Assembly: GCA_904420175.1 (NCBI GenBank)
Contig: CAJFUF010000031.1
Location: 1 to 43,780 of the forward strand
DNA: 43,780 bases
Source: Candidatus Schneewindia gallinarum
GTDB lineage: Bacteria > Bacillota > Clostridia > Oscillospirales > Ruminococcaceae
Direction of reading: 5' to 3'
Position 1 is the stretch's first letter. Each line of letters begins with the position of its first letter. Positions 1-7,528 of this stretch are shown one piece after another. The notes beneath the pieces are model-generated. The model worked only from the letters and a program-made list of their open reading frames with translations. It had not been told where the DNA came from and did no database searches. The translations under genes were made by a program, and so were the position numbers.

Positions 1-10
1 AAAATGGGCA

Positions 11-50
11 TAAAAAAGGAGAAAACCCCTGTAAACAGGGATTTTCTCCT
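11..50 (-). terminator. Intrinsic terminator of the tRNA-Ser pair
   Basis: On the minus strand, downstream of tRNA-Ser(GCT), a hairpin with arms 17-31 and 36-50 (9 bp, one mismatch, then 5 bp, 4-nt loop) is followed by a run of six T. It is well placed to end the two-tRNA transcript. Confidence 0.8.
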
Positions 51-83
51 CGCCACTTTTTTATCAAAAGTGACGTCTTAATA

Positions 84-174
84 TGGCGGAGAAGGAGGGA
101 TTTGAACCCTCGCACCGGTTGCCCGATCTACGCCCTTAGCAGGGGCGCCTCTTCGACCTCTTGAGTACTTCTCC
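84..174 (-). tRNA. tRNA-Ser(GCT)
   Basis: Reading the minus strand, acceptor arms GGAGAAG and CTTCTCC pair, the anticodon loop carries GCT (codons AGC/AGU), a long variable arm typical of class II serine tRNAs is present, the T arm contains GGTTCAAATCC and the gene encodes its own CCA end (84-86). It lies 43 bp downstream of tRNA-Ser(TGA) and probably shares its transcript. Confidence 0.95.
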
Positions 175-217
175 AAAAGTCAAAGGAATTGTGATTTTCT
201 ATTGTAAAGAAAGGTTT

Positions 218-304
218 TGGCGGAGAGGGTGGGATTCGAACCCACGGCTCTGACGAGTCACTAGTTTTCAAGACTAGCTCCTTAAACCGCTCGGACACCT
301 CTCC
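218..304 (-). tRNA. tRNA-Ser(TGA)
   Basis: On the minus strand the acceptor arms GGAGAGG and CCTCTCC pair, the anticodon is TGA (reads UCN codons), a long variable arm is present, the T loop has GGTTCGAATCC and the CCA end is encoded at 218-220. First gene of a two-tRNA serine unit behind a good sigma-A promoter. Confidence 0.95.
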
Positions 305-321
305 AACTTGCGACGCATTTA

Positions 322-350
322 ATCTTACCATATTGCGCTGCAAATGTCAA
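322..350 (-). promoter_or_regulatory. Sigma-A promoter of the tRNA-Ser unit
   Basis: On the minus strand a perfect -35 TTGACA (345-350) is separated by 17 bp from a -10 TAAGAT (322-327). The predicted start near 315 lies about 11 nt before tRNA-Ser(TGA). Confidence 0.8.
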
Positions 351-413
351 CTATCTTTCCGCCCCGTCACAGTATGTCCATTTTTTCTTCTTTTTTTCTT
401 CATTGCTTTCCTG

Positions 414-419
414 TATAAT
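414..419 (+). promoter_or_regulatory. -10 box of the SGNH hydrolase gene
   Basis: A perfect TATAAT at 414-419 follows a T-rich tract with no clear -35. It places the transcript start near 426, which rules out the upstream ATG at 403 and supports the TTG start at 454. Confidence 0.55.
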
Positions 420-453
420 AAGAGGGTACGAAAAAGGGAAGGAAGTTTTATTC

Positions 454-1263
454 TTGAAAAAATCTGTTGACGGGCAGAAGTATCGGCATCATTTTTGCTT
501 TTATCTTCTGTTGTCGACCCTGATTACAATTGCCGTGCTCAGCGCGGCTGGGTTGGTTCTTGCAAAGGCCGGCATGCTTGATTTTCTTCGCCCGTCCGTT
601 TCCGGGCAATCCGACGGGCAAAGCAGCTTCGGCTCGGTCTCTCTTCCGGAGGTGGACAACCCCGTGAAGGAAAGCGCCGAGGCGGAGGATGAAAGCTACT
701 TTGACGATGCGGTGTTTTTGGGCGACTCGCTGACCTACGGCATTTCCAGCTACGACATTCTTAAAAACGCCATTGTTCTGGCAGAACCGGGCATTACGCT
801 GGAGGGCGCCATGACCACCCGTCTTGCCACCTTCCCCGGCGGGGAAAGGGCCACGCTGGTGGACGCGGTCAGCCACTACGAGCCGGGCAAAATTTACGTG
901 ATGCTGGGCACCAACGGCTTCGCATTCACCTCCCTCGACGACTTTATTAAGCAGTACGGGGAGATGTTAGACACCTTAATTGAGCAAAATCCCAACGCCA
1001 TTATCTATGTGCAGTCCATTCTTCCGGTGTGCAGCTTTTTGACCGAGCAGGACAGCCGCTACAGCAACCGGACCATTGACCGGTTCAATGATGCGCTGCT
1101 TACGCTTGCAAACGAAAAGGGCGTGCATTACCTCAATGTGGCGGAGCGCTTCAAAACCTCCGACGGCAGCATGAATCCCCGTTACAGCAGTGACGGTATG
1201 CACATCAGCCAGGGCGCCTACGACTACTGGATTGAATATCTGTTAAGCCACACAGCGAAATGA
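454..1263 (+). CDS. SGNH/GDSL-family hydrolase, membrane anchored
   Basis: Extracytoplasmic esterase or lipase-like hydrolase of the SGNH superfamily, 269 aa. An N-terminal hydrophobic segment (about residues 14-37) with positive residues before it acts as a signal anchor. The family blocks are in order: GDS with the nucleophile near Ser92, a GTN motif near residue 151 and a C-terminal D-x-M-H block holding the catalytic Asp and His. The TTG start at 454 is chosen because GGGAAGGAAG lies 9 bp upstream and the longer frame would begin before the -10 box. In gut Firmicutes such proteins are often cell-wall or glycan O-deacetylases, but the substrate cannot be told here. Followed directly by a strong hairpin terminator. 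Confidence 0.85.
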   Translation: MKKSVDGQKYRHHFCFYLLLSTLITIAVLSAAGLVLAKAGMLDFLRPSVSGQSDGQSSFGSVSLPEVDNPVKESAEAEDESYFDDAVFLGDSLTYGISSYDILKNAIVLAEPGITLEGAMTTRLATFPGGERATLVDAVSHYEPGKIYVMLGTNGFAFTSLDDFIKQYGEMLDTLIEQNPNAIIYVQSILPVCSFLTEQDSRYSNRTIDRFNDALLTLANEKGVHYLNVAERFKTSDGSMNPRYSSDGMHISQGAYDYWIEYLLSHTAK

Positions 1264-1266
1264 CAA

Positions 1267-1307
1267 AGGTCCGGGACAATTTTGTCCCGGACCTTTCTTT
1301 AAAAAAA
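1267..1307. terminator. Bidirectional terminator between convergent genes
   Basis: A 13-bp perfect stem (1267-1279 with 1282-1294) is followed on the plus side by TTTCTTT and on the minus side by an A/T-rich tail. It separates the SGNH hydrolase (+) from the small membrane protein (-), whose last codons it overlaps. Confidence 0.8.
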
Positions 1308-1562
1308 CAGCTGGATCACAGCCGCAATCAGGTTGATGACCGCACCCACCTCGCTGATGGCTGCAATGGTAATCGCCTTTGCCTTGGACAGCTTCCCCTC
1401 CTTCAGCTGGCTGCGTGCCGAGAGGTCCATGGCCACCAGAACCACCAGCAGGGAAAGCGGCGTCAGCCCGGGCACAAAGCTGCCCGTAAACAAAAACACC
1501 AGCGACGAGCCGATGGTAACAAGGGCCGCCAACACTGTGACAACGTTCCAAACCTTTTTCAT
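1299..1562 (-). CDS. Small membrane protein, function unknown
   Basis: 87 aa, not recognised. Two strongly hydrophobic stretches (about residues 4-28 and 30-44), then a short charged loop with S, R and K, then a third hydrophobic stretch reaching the C-terminus (about 64-87), giving a three-helix membrane protein. The start at 1562 is preferred over a longer frame from 1616 because AAAGGAGAGAGG sits just upstream. A minus-strand TATACT about 35 bp upstream could be its -10 box. It is divergent from the esterase lipoprotein gene and convergent with the SGNH hydrolase, so it is probably transcribed alone. Confidence 0.7.
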   Translation of the reverse strand: MKKVWNVVTVLAALVTIGSSLVFLFTGSFVPGLTPLSLLVVLVAMDLSARSQLKEGKLSKAKAITIAAISEVGAVINLIAAVIQLFF

Positions 1563-1654
1563 ACCTCTCTCCTTTTCCTGGGCTCTTACCTGATAGTATA
1601 GCACAATCCCGCGCATTTTTGTGTTATACTTGTGTAAAGAAAGGGGGCCGCCGA

Positions 1655-2470
1655 ATGAAAAAGCTGCTGTGTGCGCTGTTATGTGCCTGTCTGCTGGCCC
1701 TTTGTGCCTGCGGCGTGCAGGTCCCTGCCCGGGTGGAGGACGCGCTGTTTGTGGACGGGGCCTATGTACGGGTCTGCTACCTCGATAACGGGGAGAAAAA
1801 GCCGGTCGTCCTCGTGGGGCACGGCCTTGGCGGCGATTCGGCCGGCATGCTGTCCACCGGACGCGCCCTTGCAGATGCGGGCTTTTTTGTGCTGCTGCCC
1901 GATATGCCGAATCACGGGCAGAACAGGGACACCGGGCCCGACTGCCTTGTGGAGGTGGTCATCGCCGCATCGGGCCTGTACGACCGGCTGCTGGACGCCT
2001 TTGCGGATGACCCCAACGCGGATACCGGCCGTGTCGGCGTCACCGGCTTTTCCATGGGCGCCATGGCCGCCTTCTACTACGCGGCGAATGGGCGGCACCC
2101 TGTAACCGCCGCCGCACCCTGCTGCGGCACCCCTGATTTCACAGAGCTTTCCGGCCAGCGGGTGGCTTACCTGCGCTGCCCTGTCACCGGCAGCTTTGAA
2201 AACGGGCCCTGCGTGGACGAGGCCCGGCAAAGGGAAATCGACGTGCTGCTGCGTGAGGCCTCCCCCCTTGAAAAGCTGAAGGACAGGCCCGGACTGCGCC
2301 TGTTCATGCAAAATGGGGACGAGGACGCCTACTTCCCGCTTCAGGCGGTAAGGGAGCTGGCGGACAGCATGGACGGCGCGCAGCTGGAGGTGCTTTCCGG
2401 GCAGGGTCACATTTATACAGAGGGGATGCGCCGTGCGCTGACGCAGTTTTTTGTGGAAACCCTGCTGTAG
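1655..2470 (+). CDS. Alpha/beta hydrolase lipoprotein (esterase-like)
   Basis: 271-aa exported hydrolase. The N-terminus is a lipoprotein signal peptide (charged MKK, hydrophobic core, Cys-rich lipobox around residues 16-19), so the mature protein should be tethered to the outer face of the membrane. The alpha/beta hydrolase core shows the oxyanion-hole motif GHGLGG (about 55-60), the nucleophile elbow GFSMG with Ser133, a late Asp in GDEDAYFP and the His in GQGH near residue 250. This resembles dienelactone-hydrolase or YitV-type esterases; substrate unknown. The start at 1655 follows AAGGGGG; the longer frame from 1619 lacks a site. Confidence 0.82.
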   Translation: MKKLLCALLCACLLALCACGVQVPARVEDALFVDGAYVRVCYLDNGEKKPVVLVGHGLGGDSAGMLSTGRALADAGFFVLLPDMPNHGQNRDTGPDCLVEVVIAASGLYDRLLDAFADDPNADTGRVGVTGFSMGAMAAFYYAANGRHPVTAAAPCCGTPDFTELSGQRVAYLRCPVTGSFENGPCVDEARQREIDVLLREASPLEKLKDRPGLRLFMQNGDEDAYFPLQAVRELADSMDGAQLEVLSGQGHIYTEGMRRALTQFFVETLL

Positions 2471-2514
2471 AAAAAAGGGATGTGAGAAATCAGTCCGCGT
2501 TCTGCTTCACAGAA

Positions 2515-2547
2515 AAAGCCGTGCACCTTTCGGTGCACGGCTTTCTT
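2515..2547. terminator. Bidirectional terminator
   Basis: Perfect 13-bp stem with a TTTC loop (2515-2543), A-tract on one side and TTTCTTATT on the other. It ends the esterase gene (+) and the serC-serA-small membrane protein operon (-). Confidence 0.8.
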
Positions 2548-2548
2548 A

Positions 2549-2779
2549 TTACTGTTTTCGCTTTTTCTGGACAAGCAGGACAATGCCCACCACAATCAGC
2601 GCCAGAATGGCGATTCCGCCGATAAGGTAGCCCGGCGTTTTGAAAAAGTCCATCATCCTGTCGTATGCGTCCGCCCCGTAAATACCAAGCAGCAGCATGA
2701 CGACAAACACAATGGTCAGCCGGATCAGGATCCCCTTAATCCCCGGCTTTTCCCGCGCCGGTTTCTTTTCCGGCTCCAT
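2549..2779 (-). CDS. Small two-helix membrane protein, end of the ser operon
   Basis: 76 aa, not recognised. A basic N-terminal stretch precedes two hydrophobic helices (about residues 17-34 and 49-71) and the protein ends in a basic QKKRKQ tail, a topology with both ends probably cytoplasmic. The ATG at 2779 comes one base after the serA stop codon, with no convincing ribosome binding site, so translation is probably coupled to serA. A GTG at 2797 overlapping serA would give 82 aa. Its location suggests co-expression with serine biosynthesis, but no role can be inferred. Confidence 0.65.
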   Translation of the reverse strand: MEPEKKPAREKPGIKGILIRLTIVFVVMLLLGIYGADAYDRMMDFFKTPGYLIGGIAILALIVVGIVLLVQKKRKQ

Positions 2780-2780
2780 A

Positions 2781-3944
2781 CTAGATAATCCGGACACGCA
2801 GAATCCCGTCCACCTTCATCAGGGTCTCGGCAAGGGAGGCGTCCACCTTGCTGTCCACGTCCACGATGGTGTAGGCCATCTCCTTCTTGGACTTGTTCAT
2901 CAGGTTCGCAATATTGATTCCGCTGTCCGAGATGGTGGCGGTAATCTGTGTAATCATGCTGGGGGCGTTCTTATGGATGACGCACACCCGCTGAATGCCG
3001 CTGCGCTCCATCGCCGCGTCGGGCATGTTGACGGAGTTGTGGATGTTGCCGTTTTCCAGATAATCCATCAGCTGCATGGCTGCCATCTTCGCACAGTTGT
3101 CCTCCGACTCGGGGGTGGAGGCGGCAAGGTGCGGGATGGCGATGACGCCGGGCTCGCCCACAAGCTCCGCATTGGGGAAGTCGGTGACGTAGCAGGCCGC
3201 CTTGCCGGAACGCAGGGCCGCCAGCATATCCTCCGTGTTGACGATTTCACCACGGGCAAAGTTGAGAATCCGCACGCCCTGCTTCATCATGGCGATGGAT
3301 TCGGAGTTAATCATGCCTTTCGTCTCCTTCGTGGCGGGCACGTGGATGGAGATGTAGTCGCAGGACTCGTAAATGGCTTTCAGCGAGGTCTCATGCGTGA
3401 CCTTGCTGGACAGGCCCCATGCCCTGTCGACGGAGATATACGGGTCGTAGCCCTTGACCTTCATGCCAAGGTCCACCGCCACGTTGCTGACCAGCACGCC
3501 GATGGCGCCAAGGCCGATGACGCCGAGGGTCTTGCCCTTGATTTCCGGGCCCACGAACTGGCCCTTTCCCTTCTCCACCAGCTTGGGCACCGCGTCCCCT
3601 TCGTCCTTGATGGACTTGACCCACTCGATCCCGTCCACAATTTTACGGGAGGACAGCAGCAGGCCGCAGACGACCAGCTCCTTCACGCCGTTGGCGTTTG
3701 CGCCGGGGGTGTTGAACACCACGACGCCCTTTTCAGCGTAGTCCTCCACCGGGATGTTGTTGACGCCCGCGCCTGCGCGCGCCACGCCCAGCACCGTCTC
3801 CGGCAGCTCCATCTCATGCATGGAGGCGCTGCGCAGGATAATGCCGTCCGGGTTTTCCACATCGTCCCCGTAGCTGTAGCGCAGCCGGTCGAAGCACTCG
3901 AGGCCGACGGGGGAAATTTTATTTAAGGTTTTAATATTAAACAT
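2781..3944 (-). CDS. serA: D-3-phosphoglycerate dehydrogenase
   Basis: Oxidises 3-phosphoglycerate to 3-phosphohydroxypyruvate with NAD, the first step of serine synthesis. 387 aa, the short form. The D-isomer-specific 2-hydroxyacid dehydrogenase fold shows the Rossmann motif GLGAIG near residues 144-149, the catalytic Arg in NFARGE and the catalytic His in IPHLAAST. A C-terminal ACT domain (about 318-387) probably mediates serine feedback. The usual DVFEEEP segment is replaced by TDFPNAE, which I believe is a normal variant of this short clostridial form. AAGGAGAG lies before the ATG. It follows serC by 12 nt in one operon. Confidence 0.93.
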   Translation of the reverse strand: MFNIKTLNKISPVGLECFDRLRYSYGDDVENPDGIILRSASMHEMELPETVLGVARAGAGVNNIPVEDYAEKGVVVFNTPGANANGVKELVVCGLLLSSRKIVDGIEWVKSIKDEGDAVPKLVEKGKGQFVGPEIKGKTLGVIGLGAIGVLVSNVAVDLGMKVKGYDPYISVDRAWGLSSKVTHETSLKAIYESCDYISIHVPATKETKGMINSESIAMMKQGVRILNFARGEIVNTEDMLAALRSGKAACYVTDFPNAELVGEPGVIAIPHLAASTPESEDNCAKMAAMQLMDYLENGNIHNSVNMPDAAMERSGIQRVCVIHKNAPSMITQITATISDSGINIANLMNKSKKEMAYTIVDVDSKVDASLAETLMKVDGILRVRII

Positions 3945-3956
3945 TCGTCTCTCTCC

Positions 3957-5036
3957 TTAGTGGCTTTTCTCAAAGTCGGCCATGAAGTCAATCAGCTTAT
4001 CCACGCCCTCGGGTGTCATGGCGTTGTAGATGGACGCGCGCATGCCGCCCACGCTGCGGTGGCCCTTGATGTTGACGAAGCCCGCCGCATCCGCCGCCGC
4101 AACAAACTCCTTATCGAGGTCCGCGTCCCCCGTGACGAAGGTCACGTTCATCATGGAGCGGTCCTCCTTGTTGTTGGGGTTCTTGTACAGCTTGCTTGCG
4201 TCGATGAAGTCGTACAGCTTGTTCGCCTTCTTGTGGTTCTGCTCTTTCATCTTCTCAAGGCCGCCGATCTGCTCCTTCAGCCACTGAAGCACCAGACCGC
4301 AGATGTAGATGGAATAGGTGGGCGGGGTGTTGTACATGGAGCCGTTGTCCGCCATCACCTGGTAGTTTAACATGGTGGGGGTGAAGTCCTTCGCGTTCCC
4401 GAGCAGGTCCTCTCTCACGATGACCACAGTCAGGCCCGCAGGGCCCATGTTCTTCTGTGCGCCCGCGTAAATGAGGCCGAACTTGCTGACGTCGATGGGC
4501 TCGCTAAGGATGAAGGAGGACATATCGGCCACCAGCGGCACGTCGCCCGTGTCGGGGATGTACTGCCAGGTGGTGCCGTAAATGGTGTTGTTGAAGCAGA
4601 TGTGGACATAGTCCGCATCCGGCCGGAAATCAGCCTTCGTCAGCTTCGGGATGTAGGTGTTGTTTTTGTCGTTCGTGTCTGCGACAATCTTTACATCGCC
4701 GTAGCGCTTCGCCTCATTAGCGGCCTTTTTGGAGAACTGGCCGGTGATGACGTAATCCGCCTTGCCGGTTTTCATCAGGTTTAAGGGCACCGCCGCAAAC
4801 TGGGTGGATGCGCCGCCCTGTAAGAACAGCACCTTGTAGTTGTCGGGGATGTTCATCAGTTCGCGCAACAGCTTCTCCGTGTTGGCGATGATCTCCTCAT
4901 ACACCCGGGATCGATGTGACATCTCCATAACAGACTGGCCGCTTTCCCCATAACAGAGCATCTCAGAGGCTGCTTTTTCCAGCACCCACTCAGGAATCGC
5001 TCCGGGACCCGCGCTAAAGTTGTACACTCGTTTCAT
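3957..5036 (-). CDS. serC: Phosphoserine aminotransferase
   Basis: PLP-dependent conversion of 3-phosphohydroxypyruvate and glutamate to O-phosphoserine and 2-oxoglutarate, the step after SerA. 359 aa, normal length. The N-terminus has the family hallmark YNFSAGP, and the Schiff-base lysine lies in YAGAQKNMGPAG. The ATG at 5036 is chosen because GGAGG is 8 bp upstream; two earlier ATG codons sit on or too near the binding site. Forms an operon with serA and a small membrane protein. No phosphoserine phosphatase gene is visible in this window. Confidence 0.95.
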   Translation of the reverse strand: MKRVYNFSAGPGAIPEWVLEKAASEMLCYGESGQSVMEMSHRSRVYEEIIANTEKLLRELMNIPDNYKVLFLQGGASTQFAAVPLNLMKTGKADYVITGQFSKKAANEAKRYGDVKIVADTNDKNNTYIPKLTKADFRPDADYVHICFNNTIYGTTWQYIPDTGDVPLVADMSSFILSEPIDVSKFGLIYAGAQKNMGPAGLTVVIVREDLLGNAKDFTPTMLNYQVMADNGSMYNTPPTYSIYICGLVLQWLKEQIGGLEKMKEQNHKKANKLYDFIDASKLYKNPNNKEDRSMMNVTFVTGDADLDKEFVAAADAAGFVNIKGHRSVGGMRASIYNAMTPEGVDKLIDFMADFEKSH

Positions 5037-5137
5037 TGTCATTACCTCCAATAAAGTTTGTTATAGAGTTGTCACACTCATATGTATTATAATCCTCCCT
5101 GCCGCCCCTGTCAACGAAGCCGGGGGAAAAAGCAGCG

Positions 5138-5173
5138 AAAAAAGCCCGGCCGTTTCACCGGCCGGGCTTTTTT
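5138..5173. terminator. Bidirectional terminator
   Basis: An 8-bp GC stem (5144-5151 with 5160-5167) flanked by A6 and T6. It is the terminator of the surface-protein gene on the minus strand, lying just before the serC promoter region. Confidence 0.85.
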
Positions 5174-5186
5174 CTATTTCACTGTG

Positions 5187-6512
5187 TTATTCGCCAAGTT
5201 TTTTCTTTGCAAGCACGATGCTGCCCGCCGCCGCGCAGGCCATCAGGCCCAGCAGGGCCAGCATGCTCTGGTCGCCGGTTGCAGGAGCTTCTGGATCCGG
5301 GGTGGGCTCCTCCGGTACAACCTCGTTCCAGGCCGCAAACAGGACCAGGTCCCCGCTCACCGTGTCGTTTGCAAAGTCCCAGGCCTCGCCGTCGGCAGAG
5401 CCCTTGTGCCAGCCCGCAAAGGTGTAGCTGTCCTTCGTGGGTGCAGCAGGGGCGGGCACAAGGCCGCCCTCCTCCACCAGTACGGACTCCACTGCGCTGC
5501 CGCCGTTCGTGTTGAACGATACGGTAAACAGCACCTTCGCCGCATCGGCGCCGAAATCGGTTTTCAGCGTGTCCTCATTTGTCACCGTGCCCGGCAGATA
5601 GGAAAGGGTTACCTCCGTGTTCTGCGCGTCCGGGGTAATGACGGTACCGCCGCTCTTGCCGGGTGTCAGGCTCTCCACCGTGCCGCCCTCCACACGCACT
5701 GCAATGCTGGAGATGGATCCGGTGACGGAGCTGTCGCCCGTCTCGCCGCCTGCATAGGCGTTCTCCACCGTGCCGCCGGTAATCACGATCTGCGCGCTGT
5801 TCATGGTGCCGCGGTTGACGCTCTGCGCCACCAGCACGCTGCCGCCGCTGATGTTCATCTCCGCGTCGCCGGTATACCCGTTGGAGCCGCCTGCCGTCAC
5901 ATACTCGACATCGGCCGTGCCGCTGACGGACACACTGGCGTTTCCGGTGCAGCTGATGCCCTCACCGCCGCCGAACAGCAGAAAGACAGAGCCGCCGCTG
6001 ACCGAGATGTTGGCATTGTTCACCTTGCAGGGGGACTGCTGCGCATCGCCGGCATACCACGGGTTTGCATTGCTGCATCCGCAGTCATGCGTCAGGGAGG
6101 ACGCACCGCCGCCCTGCGCACCGCTTACAGTGCCGCCGGTCATTACCACGTTGGACGTCTCAACGCTGCTCTTGTGCAGGCCGCCGCCAAGCAGGTTCCT
6201 TACGGTGCCGCCGGTCATGGTGATGCTGGTGCTTTCATACGTGCCGTCATGGTCGTGGCCGCCGCCAAACACGTTGGTGTTCGCAGCCACCACCTGGGAG
6301 CCGCCCTCCCACGTGATCAGCGCACCGGAACCGTCCGGGTTTTCCGCAATAGTAATGGGGGTGCCGTTGGCAAAGAAAAAGGGCACGCTGCCGAAGGTCG
6401 TGTACTCCGGGGTGGACGCCGCAAGGTACGACGGCGTTTCCGCCAGCACCGGAGCTGCGCACAGGCTGATTGCCAGCAGCACGCACATGCCAATGGAAAG
6501 AAGCTTTTTCAT
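5187..6512 (-). CDS. Cell-wall surface protein with InlB-type repeat
   Basis: 441-aa exported protein. Signal peptide of about 24 residues ending VLA. The body (about 75-300) has many short GG-rich repeats of the type TGGTV and SGGSV spaced 20-30 residues apart, likely a parallel beta-helix or similar stacked fold. Around 328-395 is one Listeria-Bacteroides (InlB B) repeat, recognised by FNTNGG, YTFAGWH and LVLFAAW. The C-terminus has a Pro-rich linker, a PATGD sorting-type motif, a hydrophobic helix and a KKK tail, so it is probably sortase anchored by a non-LPXTG signal. AAAGGATG lies before the ATG. Ligand unknown; adhesion is an inference. Confidence 0.85.
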   Translation of the reverse strand: MKKLLSIGMCVLLAISLCAAPVLAETPSYLAASTPEYTTFGSVPFFFANGTPITIAENPDGSGALITWEGGSQVVAANTNVFGGGHDHDGTYESTSITMTGGTVRNLLGGGLHKSSVETSNVVMTGGTVSGAQGGGASSLTHDCGCSNANPWYAGDAQQSPCKVNNANISVSGGSVFLLFGGGEGISCTGNASVSVSGTADVEYVTAGGSNGYTGDAEMNISGGSVLVAQSVNRGTMNSAQIVITGGTVENAYAGGETGDSSVTGSISSIAVRVEGGTVESLTPGKSGGTVITPDAQNTEVTLSYLPGTVTNEDTLKTDFGADAAKVLFTVSFNTNGGSAVESVLVEEGGLVPAPAAPTKDSYTFAGWHKGSADGEAWDFANDTVSGDLVLFAAWNEVVPEEPTPDPEAPATGDQSMLALLGLMACAAAGSIVLAKKKLGE

Positions 6513-6590
6513 TTTCTACATCCTTTCTGGAGTCCTTCTTCCCCGTGCGCAACTCGCAAAACACATACTTTTTTGTGTTTTCTACCCATT

Positions 6591-6619
6591 CATATGTAAG
6601 CAAATTAATTTCACATATG
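6591..6619. promoter_or_regulatory. Palindrome in the surface-protein leader
   Basis: CATATGT (6591-6597) and ACATATG (6613-6619) form a perfect 7-bp inverted repeat around an AAATTAATTT core. It lies in the roughly 146-nt leader between the promoter and the surface-protein gene and could be an operator or an RNA hairpin. Confidence 0.45.
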
Positions 6620-6665
6620 ATGTATATTTTGTACACAGAAAAGAAGCTTCCTATTATGTAATTAA

Positions 6666-6694
6666 AGTATACGATATTGCCGATGGCTTGTCAA
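6666..6694 (-). promoter_or_regulatory. Strong sigma-A promoter of the surface-protein gene
   Basis: On the minus strand -35 TTGACA (6689-6694), 17-bp spacer, -10 TATACT (6666-6671). The predicted transcript start near 6659 leaves a long AT-rich leader of about 146 nt before the ATG at 6512. Confidence 0.8.
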
Positions 6695-6699
6695 CACAA

Positions 6700-6738
6700 A
6701 GGGACCCGCGCGGAAATTCCACGCGGGTCCCTGCTTTT
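6700..6738. terminator. Terminator of the epimerase-deoD operon
   Basis: An 11-bp stem AGGGACCCGCG (6700-6710) with its complement (6722-6732) lies just after the stop of the last deoD gene on the minus strand. The T tail is better on the plus side (GCTTTTTGG) than on the minus side (TTTGTGTTG), so termination on the minus strand may be partial. Confidence 0.6.
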
Positions 6739-6749
6739 TGGCCGTGTGC

Positions 6750-7454
6750 CTATTTGATGATGGCGTCGAGGGCCAGTGTAATCATGTCGTTCAGGGTGGT
6801 CTGACGCTCCGCGGGGGTCAGCTCCTCCTTGGTCAGCATGTGGTCGCTGACGGTGAAGATGGCCAGCGCCTTCACACCGTAGCGGGCGGCGATGGTGTAC
6901 AGGGCGTTGGACTCCATTTCCACGTTCTTCACGCCGTACTGTGCCCACAGCTTCCAGCCGTCGGGATCGGCGGTGTAGAAGGTGTCGGAGGACAGCACCG
7001 GGCCGACGTGCACGGAAAGGCCGCGCTCCACAGCGGCATTGTACGCGTTGTACAGCAGCTCAAAGTTGCAGGTGGCGGCGTAGTCCGCGTTCAGCACCCG
7101 GCGGTTGATGTTGCTGTCGGTGGAGGCGGACAGGCCGATAACCACGCTGCCGACCTTGATGTCCTCATCATAGCAGCCGCAGGTGCCGATCCGGATGGCC
7201 TTCTTCACACCGTAGACGTTGAACAGCTCGGTGGTGTAGATGGAGATGGAAGGCATGCCCATACCGGTGCCCATGACGGAGACCTTCTCCCCCTTGTAGG
7301 TGCCGGTGAAGCCCAGCATCCCTCTGACCTCGTTAAAGCAGACGGGATTCTCTAAAAAGTTCTCCGCAATGTACTTTGCGCGCAGCGGATCGCCCGGCAG
7401 CAGAATCTTGTCGGCAATATCCCCCTTGTTCGCTCCAATATGCGGTGTTCCCAT
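6750..7454 (-). CDS. deoD: Purine nucleoside phosphorylase, DeoD type (canonical)
   Basis: Phosphorolysis of purine nucleosides to base and (deoxy)ribose 1-phosphate. 234 aa, the usual length of hexameric DeoD enzymes. Key family residues are present: N-terminal His in [16 protein letters not shown], the Arg in EVRGM, RIGTCG in the phosphate site, VEMES with the ribose-binding Glu, the catalytic Asp in VSDHML and the Arg in ERQTT. GAAAGGAG lies upstream of the ATG. It is the last gene of an operon with a D-allulose-epimerase-like gene and a divergent paralogue (7529-8236). A weak hairpin in the 74-bp gap before it may tune its expression. Confidence 0.95.
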   Translation of the reverse strand: MGTPHIGANKGDIADKILLPGDPLRAKYIAENFLENPVCFNEVRGMLGFTGTYKGEKVSVMGTGMGMPSISIYTTELFNVYGVKKAIRIGTCGCYDEDIKVGSVVIGLSASTDSNINRRVLNADYAATCNFELLYNAYNAAVERGLSVHVGPVLSSDTFYTADPDGWKLWAQYGVKNVEMESNALYTIAARYGVKALAIFTVSDHMLTKEELTPAERQTTLNDMITLALDAIIK

Positions 7455-7487
7455 ACTCTTGTTCTCCTTTCAATTTACGTTCTTTAT

Positions 7488-7510
7488 GAAAAAGGGCGGA
7501 TGCCCCTTTT
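7488..7510 (-). terminator. Weak intercistronic hairpin between deoD paralogues
   Basis: A short stem (GGGC 7494-7497 with GCCC 7502-7505, extended by A/T pairs) followed on the minus strand by TTTTTC. It may act as a weak attenuator or processing site between the two phosphorylase genes. Confidence 0.35.
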
Positions 7511-7528
7511 CTTCCTTCAGTTGCCCCG

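Noticed and set aside
128-343. 71-codon frame on the minus strand
   Set aside because: It runs through two tRNA-Ser genes and the peptide is translated tRNA sequence.
2697-3926. 409-codon plus-strand frame
   Set aside because: Antisense to serA; composition is that of a shadow frame.
5200-6500. GG-rich repeats of the surface protein as a CRISPR or tandem DNA repeat
   Set aside because: The repeats are imperfect protein motifs of varying length, without constant repeats and spacers at the DNA level.
5082-6599. 505-codon plus-strand frame
   Set aside because: Antisense to the surface-protein gene, with His/Ala/Arg-rich composition typical of a shadow frame in GC-rich DNA.
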